A DNA stretch of 64,000 bases from Rhodobacteraceae bacterium Alg238-R152 (GTDB taxonomy: Bacteria > Pseudomonadota > Alphaproteobacteria > Rhodobacterales > Rhodobacteraceae): the NCBI GenBank assembly GCA_900537125.1, contig UNRJ01000005.1, positions 186,001 to 250,000 of the forward strand. The letters are read 5' to 3'. A model generated the notes under the pieces. The model had not been told where the DNA came from, ran no database searches, and worked only from the letters and a program-made list of their open reading frames with translations. Of this stretch, positions 1 through 10,116 are shown in pieces. The position numbers and the translations under genes were made by a program. The number at the start of each line of letters is the position of its first letter. Position 1 is the stretch's first letter.

Positions 1-424
1 CTTCCCCTTTGCCAAACAGCTGCTTGAGCTCCAACGTATACGACGAGCACAGGTTCACTTTCACACGCGGGAATGCGGCGGCGAACTGCTGCATGACGCG
101 CGGAACCGTTGGATAGACAATGTCATGCGGCACACCCAGCGTGACCGAGCCTTCAAACTCATCATGGCTCAGTCGGCGCATGATTTCATCATTAAGCGTG
201 ACCATGCGACGGGCGTAGCCGAGCATCTGCTCCCCAGCAGGGGTCAGCGCGATACCACGCCCGGAGCGATCCAGCAAAGCCACACCAATCAACTCCTCCA
301 GACGTTTGAGCTGCATAGAAACCGCCGACTGCGTGAGGTGAAGGAAGCCAGCGGCTTTGGTCACCCCGCCCATATCAGCAACAGCAACGAAGCTTCTGAG
401 TGTCGTTACATCAAGATTGCGCAT
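1..424 (-). CDS. LysR-family transcriptional regulator (C-terminus outside window)
   Basis: Only the first 141 codons are in the window; the gene runs off the left edge. The N-terminus (MRNLDVTTLRSFVAVADMGG, then a segment with TQSAVSMQLKRLE) is the winged helix-turn-helix of LysR-type regulators, and the DRSGRGIALTPAGEQ wing follows. The effector domain begins near residue 95 (SVTLGVPHDI). The ATG follows a GGAGAC Shine-Dalgarno-like sequence on the minus strand. It is divergent from the DUF1127 gene, with about 160 bp between them. The regulated target and ligand cannot be inferred. Confidence 0.9.
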   Translation of the reverse strand, partial: MRNLDVTTLRSFVAVADMGGVTKAAGFLHLTQSAVSMQLKRLEELIGVALLDRSGRGIALTPAGEQMLGYARRMVTLNDEIMRRLSHDEFEGSVTLGVPHDIVYPTVPRVMQQFAAAFPRVKVNLCSSYTLELKQLFGKGE

Positions 425-469
425 GGCTGTCTCCTTTAATATCACGGCATTTGAACAATCATCATGTTC

Positions 470-488
470 TGTGATGAAGGCCGTCACA
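470..488. promoter_or_regulatory. Possible operator: TGTGA-N9-TCACA dyad
   Basis: A 19-bp interrupted palindrome lies in the divergent spacer between the LysR gene and the DUF1127 gene. LysR-type regulators usually bind interrupted dyads in such spacers and often control their own gene and the divergent neighbour. The assignment to this LysR protein is inference only; CRP/FNR-family sites can look similar. Confidence 0.3.
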
Positions 489-583
489 AACATTCGCTTT
501 CTAAATACACACGGACAGCCATATACATCAAGTAATTTGATGCAGACACCAAGACCAATCGCAAATCAGGAAAGGAACGACCC

Positions 584-793
584 ATGGCCTTCATCACCAC
601 TTCTTCCGCGAGCTCCCGTGGTTCCAAATTTTCCCTCTCCCGCCTCGTGCAGGCCTTTGCTGTCCAGCGCCAGCGCCGCCAGTTGGCACAGCTGGACGCG
701 GCTGCCCTGCGCGACATGGGTTTGACCCAAACCGATGTGGACTGCGAATTGAGCCGCTCCGCCTGGGATGTGCCAGCACATTGGCGCGGCTGA
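584..793 (+). CDS. DUF1127 (YjiS-like) small protein
   Basis: A 69-residue basic protein. The C-terminal half, with the pattern RRQLAQLDAAALRDMGLT followed by a short tail, matches the DUF1127 domain, whose hallmark is an Arg-rich helix leading into L-x-D-M-G-L. AGGAAAGGAACGACCC precedes the ATG, giving a good ribosome binding site. Alphaproteobacterial DUF1127 proteins have been linked to RNA binding and to phosphate or carbon homeostasis. No specific role can be assigned here. A hairpin follows the stop codon. Confidence 0.8.
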   Translation: MAFITTSSASSRGSKFSLSRLVQAFAVQRQRRQLAQLDAAALRDMGLTQTDVDCELSRSAWDVPAHWRG

Positions 794-814
794 GACAAAC
801 GTTAACAATGATGC

Positions 815-845
815 GGATTTTCGCCGGTTTTGACGGCGGAAATCC
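815..845 (+). terminator. Stem-loop after the DUF1127 gene
   Basis: GGATTTTCGCCG and CGGCGGAAATCC form a 12-bp stem with one G-T wobble and a 7-nt loop, 22 bases after the stop codon. There is no T-tract, so it may be a transcript-stabilising 3' hairpin or a weak terminator ahead of the next gene. Confidence 0.45.
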
Positions 846-935
846 TTGAATTCACGCCCCTCCTCACCGATATTCACTGATGAAACCCTCTGAACGTCAG
901 GTTCTGGGGGCAATAAAGTTAACTCGGAGGCTTTG

Positions 936-1712
936 ATGGCTGAATTTGACACGATCCGCGGCACGGCAACAGCCAGCGCGGCTCATATCGACGTGGGTCT
1001 GCGCGCCCACATGAACAAAGTCTACGGCAACATGTCCGTCGGCATGCTGATCACCTTTGCCGCTGCTTGGGCGCTGTCTGGCTTGGCTGTGACATCTGAT
1101 CCATCCGGTGCGGCCGCTCAGATTGGTGCGGACAAATACCTCACGTCCCTTGGCCACGCACTTTACGCATCCCCACTGAAGTGGGTGCTTATGTTTGCTC
1201 CGTTGGCAATGGTGTTTGGCTTTGGCGCCGCAATCAACCGCCTGTCCGCCGCTGGTGCACAGCTGTTCTTCTTTGTCTTTGCCGCACTCATGGGCGCATC
1301 GATCAGCTCGATCTTCCTGGTGTTCACCGGTGAGTCGATCATCCACACCTTCCTGATCACCGCGATCGCCTTTGCGGGTCTGTCGCTCTACGGCTACACC
1401 ACCAAGAAGAACCTGTCCGGTCTGGGCACGTTCCTGATGATGGGTCTGATCGGCCTGATCGTGGCGTCAATTGTGAACATCTTCTTGCAGTCTTCTGCGA
1501 TGGCGTTTGCGATTTCTGCCATTGGTGTTCTGATCTTTGCTGCGCTGACCGCATATGACACCCAGAAGATCAAAAACGACTATATCGCACACGCCCAGCA
1601 CGGCGACAGCGAATGGTTGGGCAAAGCCGCCATCATGGGCGCGCTGACCCTGTATCTGGACTTCATCAACCTGTTCATGTTCCTGCTGCAATTCCTCGGC
1701 AACCGCGAGTGA
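936..1712 (+). CDS. Bax inhibitor-1/YccA family membrane protein
   Basis: 258 residues with about seven hydrophobic helices and the YccA/BI-1 layout: a short soluble N-terminus, helices from about residue 35 onward, and a C-terminal AYDTQKIKNDY segment typical of bacterial BI-1 proteins. The ATG at 936 lies five bases after a GGAGG box; an in-frame TTG three bases earlier is less likely. Family members are inner-membrane proteins that interact with FtsH or act as pH-dependent calcium leaks. A strong hairpin terminator follows. Confidence 0.93.
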   Translation: MAEFDTIRGTATASAAHIDVGLRAHMNKVYGNMSVGMLITFAAAWALSGLAVTSDPSGAAAQIGADKYLTSLGHALYASPLKWVLMFAPLAMVFGFGAAINRLSAAGAQLFFFVFAALMGASISSIFLVFTGESIIHTFLITAIAFAGLSLYGYTTKKNLSGLGTFLMMGLIGLIVASIVNIFLQSSAMAFAISAIGVLIFAALTAYDTQKIKNDYIAHAQHGDSEWLGKAAIMGALTLYLDFINLFMFLLQFLGNRE

Positions 1713-1732
1713 TAACCGCAGGATAGCATTGG

Positions 1733-1763
1733 AAAAGGCCGGTCAATATGACCGGCCTTTTTT
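1733..1763. terminator. Bidirectional rho-independent terminator
   Basis: AAAAGGCCGGTC - AATAT - GACCGGCC followed by six Ts. It sits between the convergent BI-1 and acetyltransferase genes, ending three bases from the latter's stop, and the A-run on the other arm lets it work in both directions. Confidence 0.9.
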
Positions 1764-1766
1764 GTG

Positions 1767-2294
1767 TCAGGCGTACTCAGGGGCGCAAAGACTGCGGCGC
1801 ATTTGAATCGCGGGGAAGTGCACGCCAGGGGCCAATGTCAGCTCCACCTCTGAGGTTTCCTCAAAGCCCATGGCCTCATAAAAGGGCCGTGCGGTGTATG
1901 TGCTCATGCAACTCATCTGGCGCATCCCATGTGCCTCAGCGGAAGCCAGCGACACATCAATCAAAGACCGTGCAACCCCGCGACGCAGCCAGTCAGGGCG
2001 TGTCGCCACATGGCGCACATGGCCGAGGTCGGTGCCACTTACACCGCGAGATGGGCTAAGATCTGTCCAGCCCCCTGCTCCGACGATGGCATCGGTTTCT
2101 GCACATTCCGCAACAAAATAGGTCCCACAGGCCAAAAGCGAACTACGTGCCTTGGTGATCAGCGGCAGTGCATCCGTAAGCACGGCTTCTTCGTAGTCCT
2201 GCGGCAGTAAATCCGGATAGGATTGAGCAAACAGGTCAGAAACGGCCTGACGGTCATCAAGCGAAGCGGGGCGGATAAAAAAGGGATGGGGCAT
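1767..2294 (-). CDS. GNAT-family N-acetyltransferase
   Basis: 175 residues with a complete acetyltransferase fold. The acetyl-CoA pyrophosphate loop reads RPDWLRRGVARSLI (about residues 99-112), preceded by a beta strand DLGHVRHVAT and followed by YTARPFYEAMGFEE, the usual alpha4-beta6-beta7 segment. The substrate is unknown. The ATG follows a GGAGGG box. It converges with the BI-1 gene and shares its terminator. Confidence 0.88.
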   Translation of the reverse strand: MPHPFFIRPASLDDRQAVSDLFAQSYPDLLPQDYEEAVLTDALPLITKARSSLLACGTYFVAECAETDAIVGAGGWTDLSPSRGVSGTDLGHVRHVATRPDWLRRGVARSLIDVSLASAEAHGMRQMSCMSTYTARPFYEAMGFEETSEVELTLAPGVHFPAIQMRRSLCAPEYA

Positions 2295-2351
2295 TTGAAA
2301 CCCTCCTGAAGAAACGTTTTTTGTTTTTCAGGCGCGGGTTTCTTTAAAAGC

Positions 2352-2384
2352 AAAAAGCCGCGCCTTGGTGCGGCGCGGCTTTTG
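2352..2384 (-). terminator. Terminator of rpmG
   Basis: AAAAAGCCGCGCC - TTGGT - GCGGCGCGGCTTTT. Read on the minus strand it is an AT-flanked GC stem ending in a T-run, 22 bases after the rpmG stop. Confidence 0.85.
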
Positions 2385-2405
2385 CATGTGTCTCAGAAAG
2401 CGATC

Positions 2406-2573
2406 TTACTTGATCTTGCCTTCTTTGTACTCGACATGCTTGCGCACCACCGGGTCGTATTTGCGGACGACCATCTTTTCGGTCATGGTGCGTGCGTTTT
2501 TCTTGGTCACGTAGAAATGGCCCGTGCCCGCGGTCGAGTTCAGACGGATCTTGATTGTCGTCGGCTTCGCCAT
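2406..2573 (-). CDS. rpmG: 50S ribosomal protein L33
   Basis: 55 residues beginning [11 protein letters not shown] and containing [14 protein letters not shown] and [14 protein letters not shown], the standard L33 sequence. The start is set by a CAGGAG ribosome binding site nine bases upstream; an in-frame extension of eight residues lacks one. This version has no CxxC zinc motif. It is transcribed alone, with its own terminator. Confidence 0.97.
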   Translation of the reverse strand: MAKPTTIKIRLNSTAGTGHFYVTKKNARTMTEKMVVRKYDPVVRKHVEYKEGKIK

Positions 2574-2791
2574 TGTATTTCTCCTGCGCCGGGGCACAGA
2601 TGCCCCGTGAAAATCTCTTGAGGCCTGCCTTTTAATGATGGCTGGGGCCGAGTCAATGGGGTTCGCACGGGAATCCCTCAGAAAAGTGCGTTCCGGTCAA
2701 AATAACCGACCATCACGTCTTTGCAGGTCGGAAACGAAGCGGTAATTTTGCCCAGCTACAAGGGGCAGCCGCTCTTTGAAAGGGAAAACGC

Positions 2792-3823
2792 ATGGTTTGG
2801 TTCTGGATCGCTACAACGATTCCCGTCGCGCTTTTGGTGCTTGCCGGGCTGTTGGGAGGGCTTTGGGCCGTGGCGGCGCTGATCTATATGACCTGCCTCA
2901 TCCATGTGATGGATCAATTGGTGCAGGGCACCGCAGCCAAAACCGGTCAGGACGGGGAATTTCCAAGTGGGCTGACCTTGTCACTGGTGCTTGGGCTGGC
3001 GCATTTTCCCGTGATGGCGATTGGAGTAGCAGCGGTGGCTGGGCTGACGGGGATCAGCCTTGGCGCCAAGATTTGCTGTTTCCTGGCGTCTGGGCTGTTC
3101 TTTGGACAGGTCAGCAATGCCAATGCCCATGAGCTGATCCACAAGCCGTCCCGGTTTCCGCGCAGGCTGGGCATGTGGGTCTATATCTCGCTTCTGTTTG
3201 GGCATCACACATCTGCCCATCCCAAAGTTCACCACATCTGGGTGGCCACGGACAAAGACCCCAACAGCCCCAAAGAAGGCGAGAATTTTTATCAGTTCTG
3301 GCCGCGGGCCTGGATTGGATCCTTTGTTGCCGGATGGCAGGCGGAGACTACGATGCGCGCCCGGGCCGGAGAGCGTAAGCCTCTACTGCACCCTTACGTG
3401 ATCTATCTCGGCGGGGCGGCGTTGTGCATCGCGGTGGCCGCGAGCCTCGCGGGATTGGGGTGTGTGGTGGCCTATGTGGCGCTGGCAAGCTACGGCAGCA
3501 TGCAGCTTTTGCTGTCTGATTATGTACAACATTACGGGCTGCACCGGCAGATACGTCAAAACGGCAAGCCAGAGCCTGTGGGGCCGCAACACAGCTGGAA
3601 CGCGCCGCAGCTTTACACCTCCGCCCTTATGCTCAACGCACCACGTCATTCGGACCACCATATGGTCCCGACACGGGATTATCCCGCCTTACAACTGGAC
3701 AGGGCCACCATGCCCACCCTGCCGCAATCCCTGCCACTGATGGCGATCCTAGCGCTGTGGCCGCGTATGTGGCGGCGGGTGATGGACCCAAAGGTGGCAA
3801 AACTGCACGCATCACGGCAATGA
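2792..3823 (+). CDS. AlkB-like membrane di-iron alkane 1-monooxygenase
   Basis: 343 residues, shorter than typical AlkB (about 400), with several transmembrane helices. All histidine boxes of the AlkB/fatty-acid-desaturase superfamily are present: HELIH (113-117), HHTSAHPKVHH (138-148) and RHSDHH (285-290), plus the AlkB signature YVQHYGL (244-250). The expected role is terminal hydroxylation of a medium-chain alkane or related lipid in the inner membrane, with electrons from a rubredoxin or ferredoxin. No rubredoxin, rubredoxin reductase or regulator adjoins it, so the substrate remains open. Confidence 0.88.
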   Translation: MVWFWIATTIPVALLVLAGLLGGLWAVAALIYMTCLIHVMDQLVQGTAAKTGQDGEFPSGLTLSLVLGLAHFPVMAIGVAAVAGLTGISLGAKICCFLASGLFFGQVSNANAHELIHKPSRFPRRLGMWVYISLLFGHHTSAHPKVHHIWVATDKDPNSPKEGENFYQFWPRAWIGSFVAGWQAETTMRARAGERKPLLHPYVIYLGGAALCIAVAASLAGLGCVVAYVALASYGSMQLLLSDYVQHYGLHRQIRQNGKPEPVGPQHSWNAPQLYTSALMLNAPRHSDHHMVPTRDYPALQLDRATMPTLPQSLPLMAILALWPRMWRRVMDPKVAKLHASRQ

Positions 3824-3862
3824 GACTGGATTGACGGCATCTGCTAGGGCAGCATATGGCGC

Positions 3863-4261
3863 ATGAAACATTTGAGCATAGTATTGGCGCTGCTGGGCAG
3901 CGCAGCGGCGGCGCAAGACGCCATGTCGGCGGCAGAATTTGAAGCTTATGTGGCTGGAAAAACGCTTTTCTACGAGACGGACGGGCGGCGCTACGGTGTG
4001 GAGGAATACCTATCCGATCGACGCGTGCGGTGGGCGTTTCTGGATGGCAGTGGCCAGTGCAAAGAGGGCTATTGGTACGAGGAAGCTGAGCAAATTTGCT
4101 TCATCTATGAGGACAGCCCTGCTCCGCAATGCTGGAGCTTTTACGAAGACTCACGTGGGTTGAGCGCCAAGTTCGAGAACGAACCTGACGGGCGACTGCT
4201 CTATGAGATTGAGGACACCAACGATGAGATGCTGTGCCTTGGGCCGGACGTTGGGGTTTAA
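3863..4261 (+). CDS. Secreted hypothetical protein
   Basis: 132 residues with a signal peptide (MKHLSIVLALLGSAAAA, likely cleavage before QD). The mature part is acidic and aromatic-rich, with C-x-EGYWYEEAEQIC and four Cys in total that could form disulfides in the periplasm. I recognise YxxDGRRYGVEEYLSDRRV as a recurrent roseobacter periplasmic pattern but cannot name a function. It lies 39 bases after the AlkB-like gene on the same strand. Confidence 0.75.
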   Translation: MKHLSIVLALLGSAAAAQDAMSAAEFEAYVAGKTLFYETDGRRYGVEEYLSDRRVRWAFLDGSGQCKEGYWYEEAEQICFIYEDSPAPQCWSFYEDSRGLSAKFENEPDGRLLYEIEDTNDEMLCLGPDVGV

Positions 4262-4353
4262 CACTTGCCGTTATGAGCGAACCACTTGCTCACTGCCACT
4301 CCCTTCGGTCGAACGCAAAAAGCTATGCTCCCAAAGGTTTAAAACACTAAGTG

Positions 4354-5886
4354 CTAGAACAAACTGCCCTGCTCCGGTGATGCAGGTTTCTTGGGTTTTG
4401 GTTTGGCCGCTGGTTTGGGTGTGGACTTCGGCGCGACTGGCGGTGGCGGCGTGGGGGTGCCATCCTGCCCCACCGTGAGGCGGCCATCGGCAAACTGAAT
4501 TTCAAGTGCATTTGCTTGGCGCGCCGCCTCGGTGGATTTCACAACAGCCCCATCGCCGCGCACCACAGCATAGCCACGGTCCAACGTTGCGGTATAGCTG
4601 AGCGTTTCCCGCATGCGGTCAAGCCCGGTAAGACGGTCTTTGAGCGTTTGCACCTGACGGGTGCCTGCATCTGCCAAACGGCGGCTCAGATCAGCAACTT
4701 TCTCGCGGCGGCGTGTGATATCCCGCTGCAAGCCTACTGGCGTGAGCCGGTCTGAACGGCGGCCCAGCGCCTGGCGGCGGGTTTCGATCAAGCGAGTCAA
4801 ACTGGACGCGCGTAGGCTGCCAGATTTTTCAAACAGAACAACTCGACGGGTTTGCACACCAGCTTGTAAGGCCCGCGGCAACGCATCTGATGCGGCATCA
4901 AGCCGTTGACGTGGGGTTTGCAGTAGGTTCTCGGCGCGCGGCAGGGCGCGGGCCACATCACGCAAACGCTGATCTCGCTGGCGTAGCCCTTGCTCAAGGC
5001 CGCGGGTGAGGCGCGCGCCTTGTTCCTCAATCCAGGCCAGAAGTTCAAGCCGCACCGGCACCGCGATTTCAGCCGCCGCCGTGGGCGTAGGAGCGCGTTT
5101 GTCGGAGACAAAATCAATCAGAGTGGTGTCGGTTTCGTGGCCCACGGCAGAGATCAGGGGAATGTCAGACTTGGCAGCCGCCCGCGCGACAACTTCTTCG
5201 TTGAAGCCCCATAGATCTTCGATACTGCCACCACCACGCGCCACAATGATCAGGTCGGGACGTGGCATAGAGCCACCCGGCGTCATTTGATTAAAGCCGT
5301 CAATCGCGTTGGCCACCTGTTTGGCACATTGCTCGCCCTGTACTGCCACTGGCCACAGCAAGACTTTACGTGGGAAACGATCGCGCAGGCGGTGCAGAAT
5401 GTCGCGAATGACCGCCCCGCTGGGCGAGGTCACCACGCCGATGATTTCGGGCAGATACGGCAGCGGCTTCTTAAGCTCCTGCGCAAACAACCCTTCGGCC
5501 TGCAACATGGCTTTGCGCTTTTCCAGCATCGCCATCAACGCGCCGACGCCTGCCGGTTTCAAATCTTCGATCACCAGTTGGTATTTGGATTGGCCCGGGA
5601 AGGTGGTGAGCCGCCCGGTGGCGACCACTTCCATGCCCTCTTCGGGACGGGTGGACACACGCGCGGCCACGCCTTTCCACATCACGCCGGCAATCACCGA
5701 GCGGTCGTCTTTCAAATCGAGATAGATATGGCCCGAGCGCGGGAAGGACACACGGCCAATCTCGCCTTTGATGCGCACATGGGAGAACTCGCCCTCAATC
5801 ATGCGTTTGATGGCACCGGAGAGTTCGGTGACGCTGAATTCCGGGGCGTTTTCGCCCTCGCGTGGGTCGTCAATCAGATCAGACAT
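4354..5886 (-). CDS. xseA: Exodeoxyribonuclease VII large subunit
   Basis: 510 residues from the chosen ATG. An OB-fold N-terminus ([27 protein letters not shown]) is followed by the nuclease core with [16 protein letters not shown] and [12 protein letters not shown], then a long helical/coiled-coil region and a Lys/Pro-rich C-terminal tail. With XseB it degrades single-stranded DNA to oligonucleotides. The start is uncertain: an upstream in-frame TTG at 5922 would add 12 residues, but AAGGTGG sits too close to it. It is divergent from purD. Confidence 0.95.
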   Translation of the reverse strand: MSDLIDDPREGENAPEFSVTELSGAIKRMIEGEFSHVRIKGEIGRVSFPRSGHIYLDLKDDRSVIAGVMWKGVAARVSTRPEEGMEVVATGRLTTFPGQSKYQLVIEDLKPAGVGALMAMLEKRKAMLQAEGLFAQELKKPLPYLPEIIGVVTSPSGAVIRDILHRLRDRFPRKVLLWPVAVQGEQCAKQVANAIDGFNQMTPGGSMPRPDLIIVARGGGSIEDLWGFNEEVVARAAAKSDIPLISAVGHETDTTLIDFVSDKRAPTPTAAAEIAVPVRLELLAWIEEQGARLTRGLEQGLRQRDQRLRDVARALPRAENLLQTPRQRLDAASDALPRALQAGVQTRRVVLFEKSGSLRASSLTRLIETRRQALGRRSDRLTPVGLQRDITRRREKVADLSRRLADAGTRQVQTLKDRLTGLDRMRETLSYTATLDRGYAVVRGDGAVVKSTEAARQANALEIQFADGRLTVGQDGTPTPPPPVAPKSTPKPAAKPKPKKPASPEQGSLF

Positions 5887-5969
5887 GGGTGCGCTGCTCA
5901 GTTCCCTTGTTTCCTGTGCCAAGCCACCTTAGAACGCCGCTAAGCGGAGGCCAAGCGGAAGGCGGCAAC

Positions 5970-7232
5970 ATGAACATTCTTATTCTCGGCAGCGGTGGAC
6001 GTGAGCACGCATTGGCGTGGGCAGTGATGCAGAACCCAAAATGCGACAAGCTGATTGTAGCTCCGGGCAACGCAGGCATCGCACAGATCGCCGAATGCGC
6101 CAGCTTTGACATTGAGGATGGCGGCGAGGTTGTGACCTTTGTGGCGGCCAATGCGATTGATTTTGTGATTGTTGGCCCAGAAGCGCCGCTGGCCAACGGT
6201 GTGGCGGATCGGCTGCGTGAGGCGGGTGTGCTGGTGTTTGGACCGTCCAAGGCAGCCGCACGGCTGGAAGCCTCCAAAAGCTTCACCAAAGAGATTTGTG
6301 ACGCAGCCAACGCGCCAACGGCAGGCTATGGCCATTTCACCGATGCGCAAGCCGCCAAAGCCTATATCCGCGACCAAGGCGCGCCGATTGTGGTGAAAGC
6401 AGACGGTCTGGCAGCTGGCAAAGGCGTGATTGTGGCGATGGACTTGCAAACCGCGTTGGACGCGGTGGACGACATGTTTGGCGGTGCCTTTGGTGGCGCG
6501 GGCGCTGAAGTGGTTGTCGAAGAGTTCATGGAAGGCGAAGAAGCGTCCTTCTTTATCCTCTGTGACGGCAAAACCGCCCTGCCCGTGGGCACGGCCCAGG
6601 ACCACAAACGTGTGGGCGAAGGTGACACGGGGCTGAACACCGGTGGCATGGGCGCCTACTCCCCCGCGCCAGTGTTGTCCGATGAGATTGCCCAAAGGGC
6701 GCTGGATGAAATTGTGCAGCCAACCATCGACGAGATGGCAAAGCGCGGCACGCCATATCAGGGCGTGCTCTACGTTGGTCTGATGATCAAAGACGGGCAG
6801 CCGCGCCTTGTGGAATACAACGTGCGGTTTGGCGATCCGGAATGTCAGGTGCTGATGATGCGCCTGGGCGCGCAGGCGATGGACCTGATGCACGCGGCGG
6901 CCGAAGAGCGGCTGCATGAGGCGCAGGTGAACTGGGCGGATGACCATGCGATCACCGTAGTGATGGCGGCCAATGGCTATCCGGGCTCTTACGAGAAAGG
7001 CTCGGTGATTGGCGGGCTGGATGCGATTACTTCCGACAGCAAGAACATGGTGTTCCACGCAGGCACCACGGCGAAAGACGGGCAGATTACGGCGTCCGGA
7101 GGTCGTGTGTTAAACGTGACAGCACGCGGGGCAAGCCTGCAGGAAGCGCGGGATCGGGCCTATGCCATGGTGGATGCCATTGACTGGCCTGGTGGGTTTT
7201 ATCGTCGCGACATCGGCTGGCGCGCGCTCTAA
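5970..7232 (+). CDS. purD: Phosphoribosylamine-glycine ligase
   Basis: 420 residues starting [18 protein letters not shown], the invariant GARS N-terminus. ATP-grasp features follow, including [46 protein letters not shown] and [11 protein letters not shown]. It catalyses the second step of purine synthesis (phosphoribosylamine + glycine + ATP). A GGAAGGCGG box precedes the ATG; an open frame extends upstream but has no family similarity. Confidence 0.97.
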   Translation: MNILILGSGGREHALAWAVMQNPKCDKLIVAPGNAGIAQIAECASFDIEDGGEVVTFVAANAIDFVIVGPEAPLANGVADRLREAGVLVFGPSKAAARLEASKSFTKEICDAANAPTAGYGHFTDAQAAKAYIRDQGAPIVVKADGLAAGKGVIVAMDLQTALDAVDDMFGGAFGGAGAEVVVEEFMEGEEASFFILCDGKTALPVGTAQDHKRVGEGDTGLNTGGMGAYSPAPVLSDEIAQRALDEIVQPTIDEMAKRGTPYQGVLYVGLMIKDGQPRLVEYNVRFGDPECQVLMMRLGAQAMDLMHAAAEERLHEAQVNWADDHAITVVMAANGYPGSYEKGSVIGGLDAITSDSKNMVFHAGTTAKDGQITASGGRVLNVTARGASLQEARDRAYAMVDAIDWPGGFYRRDIGWRAL

Positions 7233-7313
7233 GCCAAACCTGACACGTAGTTTTGCGGGCGTTGCACCAAGGGGAGCAGCGCCCTATTCTCCGCCTGAAT
7301 TGGGGGAGATCAT

Positions 7314-7925
7314 ATGACCATTTCGGTGGAAGACGCCTTTGCCACGGGCGATTTTGTGGAACTGGCGTTCAGCCTTGCGCCGGTGGGCATTGTGGTGACT
7401 GAGAACCGCGTGATCCGCGATTGCAACGCCACCTTTGCTGAGATGTTCCGCTATGAACGTGCGGCGCTCAAAGACAGCACCTTTGCGATCCTCTACCCAA
7501 CACAGGAAGAGTTCACCAACATCCGCAATCGCGGTGTGCAGGAGCTGCGCGAGGGCAACTTCTACTGGGACGAACGGGTGATGATGCGGCGCGGAGGCGA
7601 GATGTTCTGGTGCCGCGTGCGCGGGCATACATTTACCCCGGAAGACCCGCTACAACGGGCTGTGTGGAGCTTTGCGGATATTTCTGACTCGCGCCCTTAC
7701 CATCCGCTGACACGGCGTGAACGAGAGGTGTTTTCGCTTCTGGCCGAAGGGCTGACCAGCAAGGAAATTGCCATCAAGCTGGGGATGAGCAACCGGACCG
7801 TCGAGGTGCATCGTGGAAAGCTCCTGAAGAAGTTTGGTGTGTCCAACACCGCGAGCCTGTTCCAGTCGCTGGGCGCGATTGGCACGCGGCATATCTATTC
7901 GGCCAGTGACGGGACCGTGCGCTAG
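7314..7925 (+). CDS. PAS domain LuxR-type transcriptional regulator
   Basis: 203 residues. A single PAS domain (about 18-122; AFSLAPVGIVVTENRVIRDC, EMFRYERAALKDST, WCRVRGHTF) is joined directly to a LuxR/NarL helix-turn-helix (HPLTRREREVFSLLAEGLTS, SNRTVEVHRGKLLKKFGV). There is no receiver domain, so it is probably a one-component sensor of a small ligand or redox state. GGGGGAG lies upstream of the ATG. No obvious target gene adjoins it. Confidence 0.9.
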   Translation: MTISVEDAFATGDFVELAFSLAPVGIVVTENRVIRDCNATFAEMFRYERAALKDSTFAILYPTQEEFTNIRNRGVQELREGNFYWDERVMMRRGGEMFWCRVRGHTFTPEDPLQRAVWSFADISDSRPYHPLTRREREVFSLLAEGLTSKEIAIKLGMSNRTVEVHRGKLLKKFGVSNTASLFQSLGAIGTRHIYSASDGTVR

Positions 7926-7930
7926 AGCGA

Positions 7931-7983
7931 AAGGGGCCAGCCCCTCTTGATCGCGCTGCGCTCAATTCACCCCGGGATATTTT
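7931..7983. repeat. Extragenic element: hairpin plus CACCCCGGGATATTTT
   Basis: Just after the PAS-LuxR stop, AGGGG-CCAG-CCCCT forms a small hairpin and is followed by CACCCCGGGATATTTT. The same 16 bases recur after tdk (62125-62140), again behind a G/C hairpin. This looks like a dispersed intergenic repeat that may double as a terminator. Confidence 0.6.
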
Positions 7984-7996
7984 AGGACAATGAATG

Positions 7997-8742
7997 CTAA
8001 GGCGCTTTGCAGTCCAATGCCCGCTTGAGGGAGGCCTGGTTCTTGAAGGGGCCAAGCGCGCGCGGCGACAGGGTCTTGCCATCAAAGCGCGTGGCCATGA
8101 CCTGAGACCAGTTGGCGTTGACCGTGATTATCTCCGGGCCTGTGCCGCAATCTCGGAGGCCGCCAGAAATGAAATCTTCGCCTATGCGGTGATTGGTCAG
8201 GCCTTTTTGGGCGGCAACTTCTGTCAACCCGCCTCTCTGGAAACGCCAGACCCGCAGGGTTTTGGCCAGATGTGGCCGGTCGATATAGGCCACTTCGATA
8301 AAGCCGTCGCCGTCAAGGTCAGCGGCCCCGATCGGCGCGAGCCAGCGGTTGCGTTGGCCGATGTGGGGTGTGGCGGCGCGCAGGCCATTCTCGTCGTAGA
8401 TGGCCAAGCGAGCGCCGCCGGTTTGGCTGCTTTCGACCACAACCACTTCAGGCGCACCGTCGCCGTCCATATCCATCAGGCGGGGGGCGATGTCTTCAAA
8501 GACACGGTCTTGGGGAAGCGTGAGTGCGAGACGTTTGCCATCCTTCAGGGTCAGTTCAAGCGTGCCGTATTCAATGGCATCGCCAAGCACCCCATGGGCA
8601 TATCGCGAGGTTTCGTCTGTGTAGCGGGCGGAGGTGATCTCCGCCACCACCGGGGCTGCCATCAGCCCCAAGCTCACCGCGAGGGTCGCGCAGCGTGCGG
8701 TGCGGCGCAGCCTGTGTGACAGAAGACGCCGCGCCGAAGTCA

Positions 8743-8743
<1 letters not shown>
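7997..8743 (-). CDS. Periplasmic FG-GAP/VCBS repeat protein
   Basis: 248 residues with a signal peptide (RRTARCATLAVSLGLMAAPVVA). Repeats of the type LMDMDGDGAPEVVVVES and GAADLDGDGFIEVAYIDRPH are Asp-rich calcium-binding FG-GAP/VCBS blades. It is likely a small secreted beta-propeller; the binding partner is unknown. Its ATG overlaps the ferredoxin stop by one base (TGATG), so the two are translationally coupled although one protein is cytoplasmic and the other exported. Confidence 0.82.
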
Positions 8744-9499
<756 letters not shown>

Positions 9500-10060
9500 A
9501 TGCCCGCAGATTTTGCCGCACGATCGGTACTTGCTGTCACGGCGCTTCTGGCGTTGGGGAGCCTGATGGCTTGCGACGATCAAGTTGCCAATGCGCCTTA
9601 CATCGCGGCCTTCAATGAGCCGGAAATTGTCCGCGCCGAAGATGCCGGCGCCCCCCCCAATGCGCGACCGGGAAGTTGCTGGGGACGCCATGTCACCCCA
9701 GCGGTGGTGGAAACGGTCAGCGAACAGATCATGGTGCAGCCACCCGAGGTGCTTGCGGATGGAACCGTAATTGCGCCAGGTATTTTCCGCACTGAGACAC
9801 AGCAGCGGATCGTGCGGGAGCGCCGCGAATTGTGGTTCGAAACCCCCTGTGCCGAGGTCTGGACCGAGGACTTCACAGCCTCTCTGCAGAGGGCTTTGAA
9901 GGTGCGTGGACTGTTTTACGGCAGCATCACCGCAGAGCGTGATGCCCGCACCCGCGCCGCCATTCGCCGTTTTCAAAGTGCCGAAGGACTGGACAGCGCG
10001 ATCCTGTCGTTGGAAAGCGCGCGGCGACTTGGACTCGTCGCCGTGCCACGCGAAGACTAA
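9500..10060 (+). CDS. Peptidoglycan-binding domain lipoprotein
   Basis: 186 residues. The N-terminal signal peptide ends in the lipobox LMAC, with lipidated Cys25. After a middle region of unknown fold rich in Val and Glu, residues about 124-180 (FTASLQRALKVRGLFYGSIT, DARTRAAIRRFQSAEGL) match the PG_binding_1 three-helix domain, which anchors proteins to the cell wall. It is probably an outer-membrane lipoprotein contacting peptidoglycan. It converges with degP and shares its terminator. Confidence 0.85.
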   Translation: MPADFAARSVLAVTALLALGSLMACDDQVANAPYIAAFNEPEIVRAEDAGAPPNARPGSCWGRHVTPAVVETVSEQIMVQPPEVLADGTVIAPGIFRTETQQRIVRERRELWFETPCAEVWTEDFTASLQRALKVRGLFYGSITAERDARTRAAIRRFQSAEGLDSAILSLESARRLGLVAVPRED

Positions 10061-10065
10061 ATCCA

Positions 10066-10094
10066 CAAAAAGGGCGCCTCAGTGGGCGCCCTTC
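10066..10094. terminator. Terminator between lipoprotein and degP
   Basis: AGGGCGCC (10071-10078) pairs with GGCGCCCT (10085-10092) around a 6-nt loop. Five As on the left arm give a T-run when read on the minus strand, so it best serves degP; on the plus strand the T-tract is weak. Confidence 0.8.
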
Positions 10095-10116
10095 TCATTT
10101 CAGGATGTGGCGCCGA

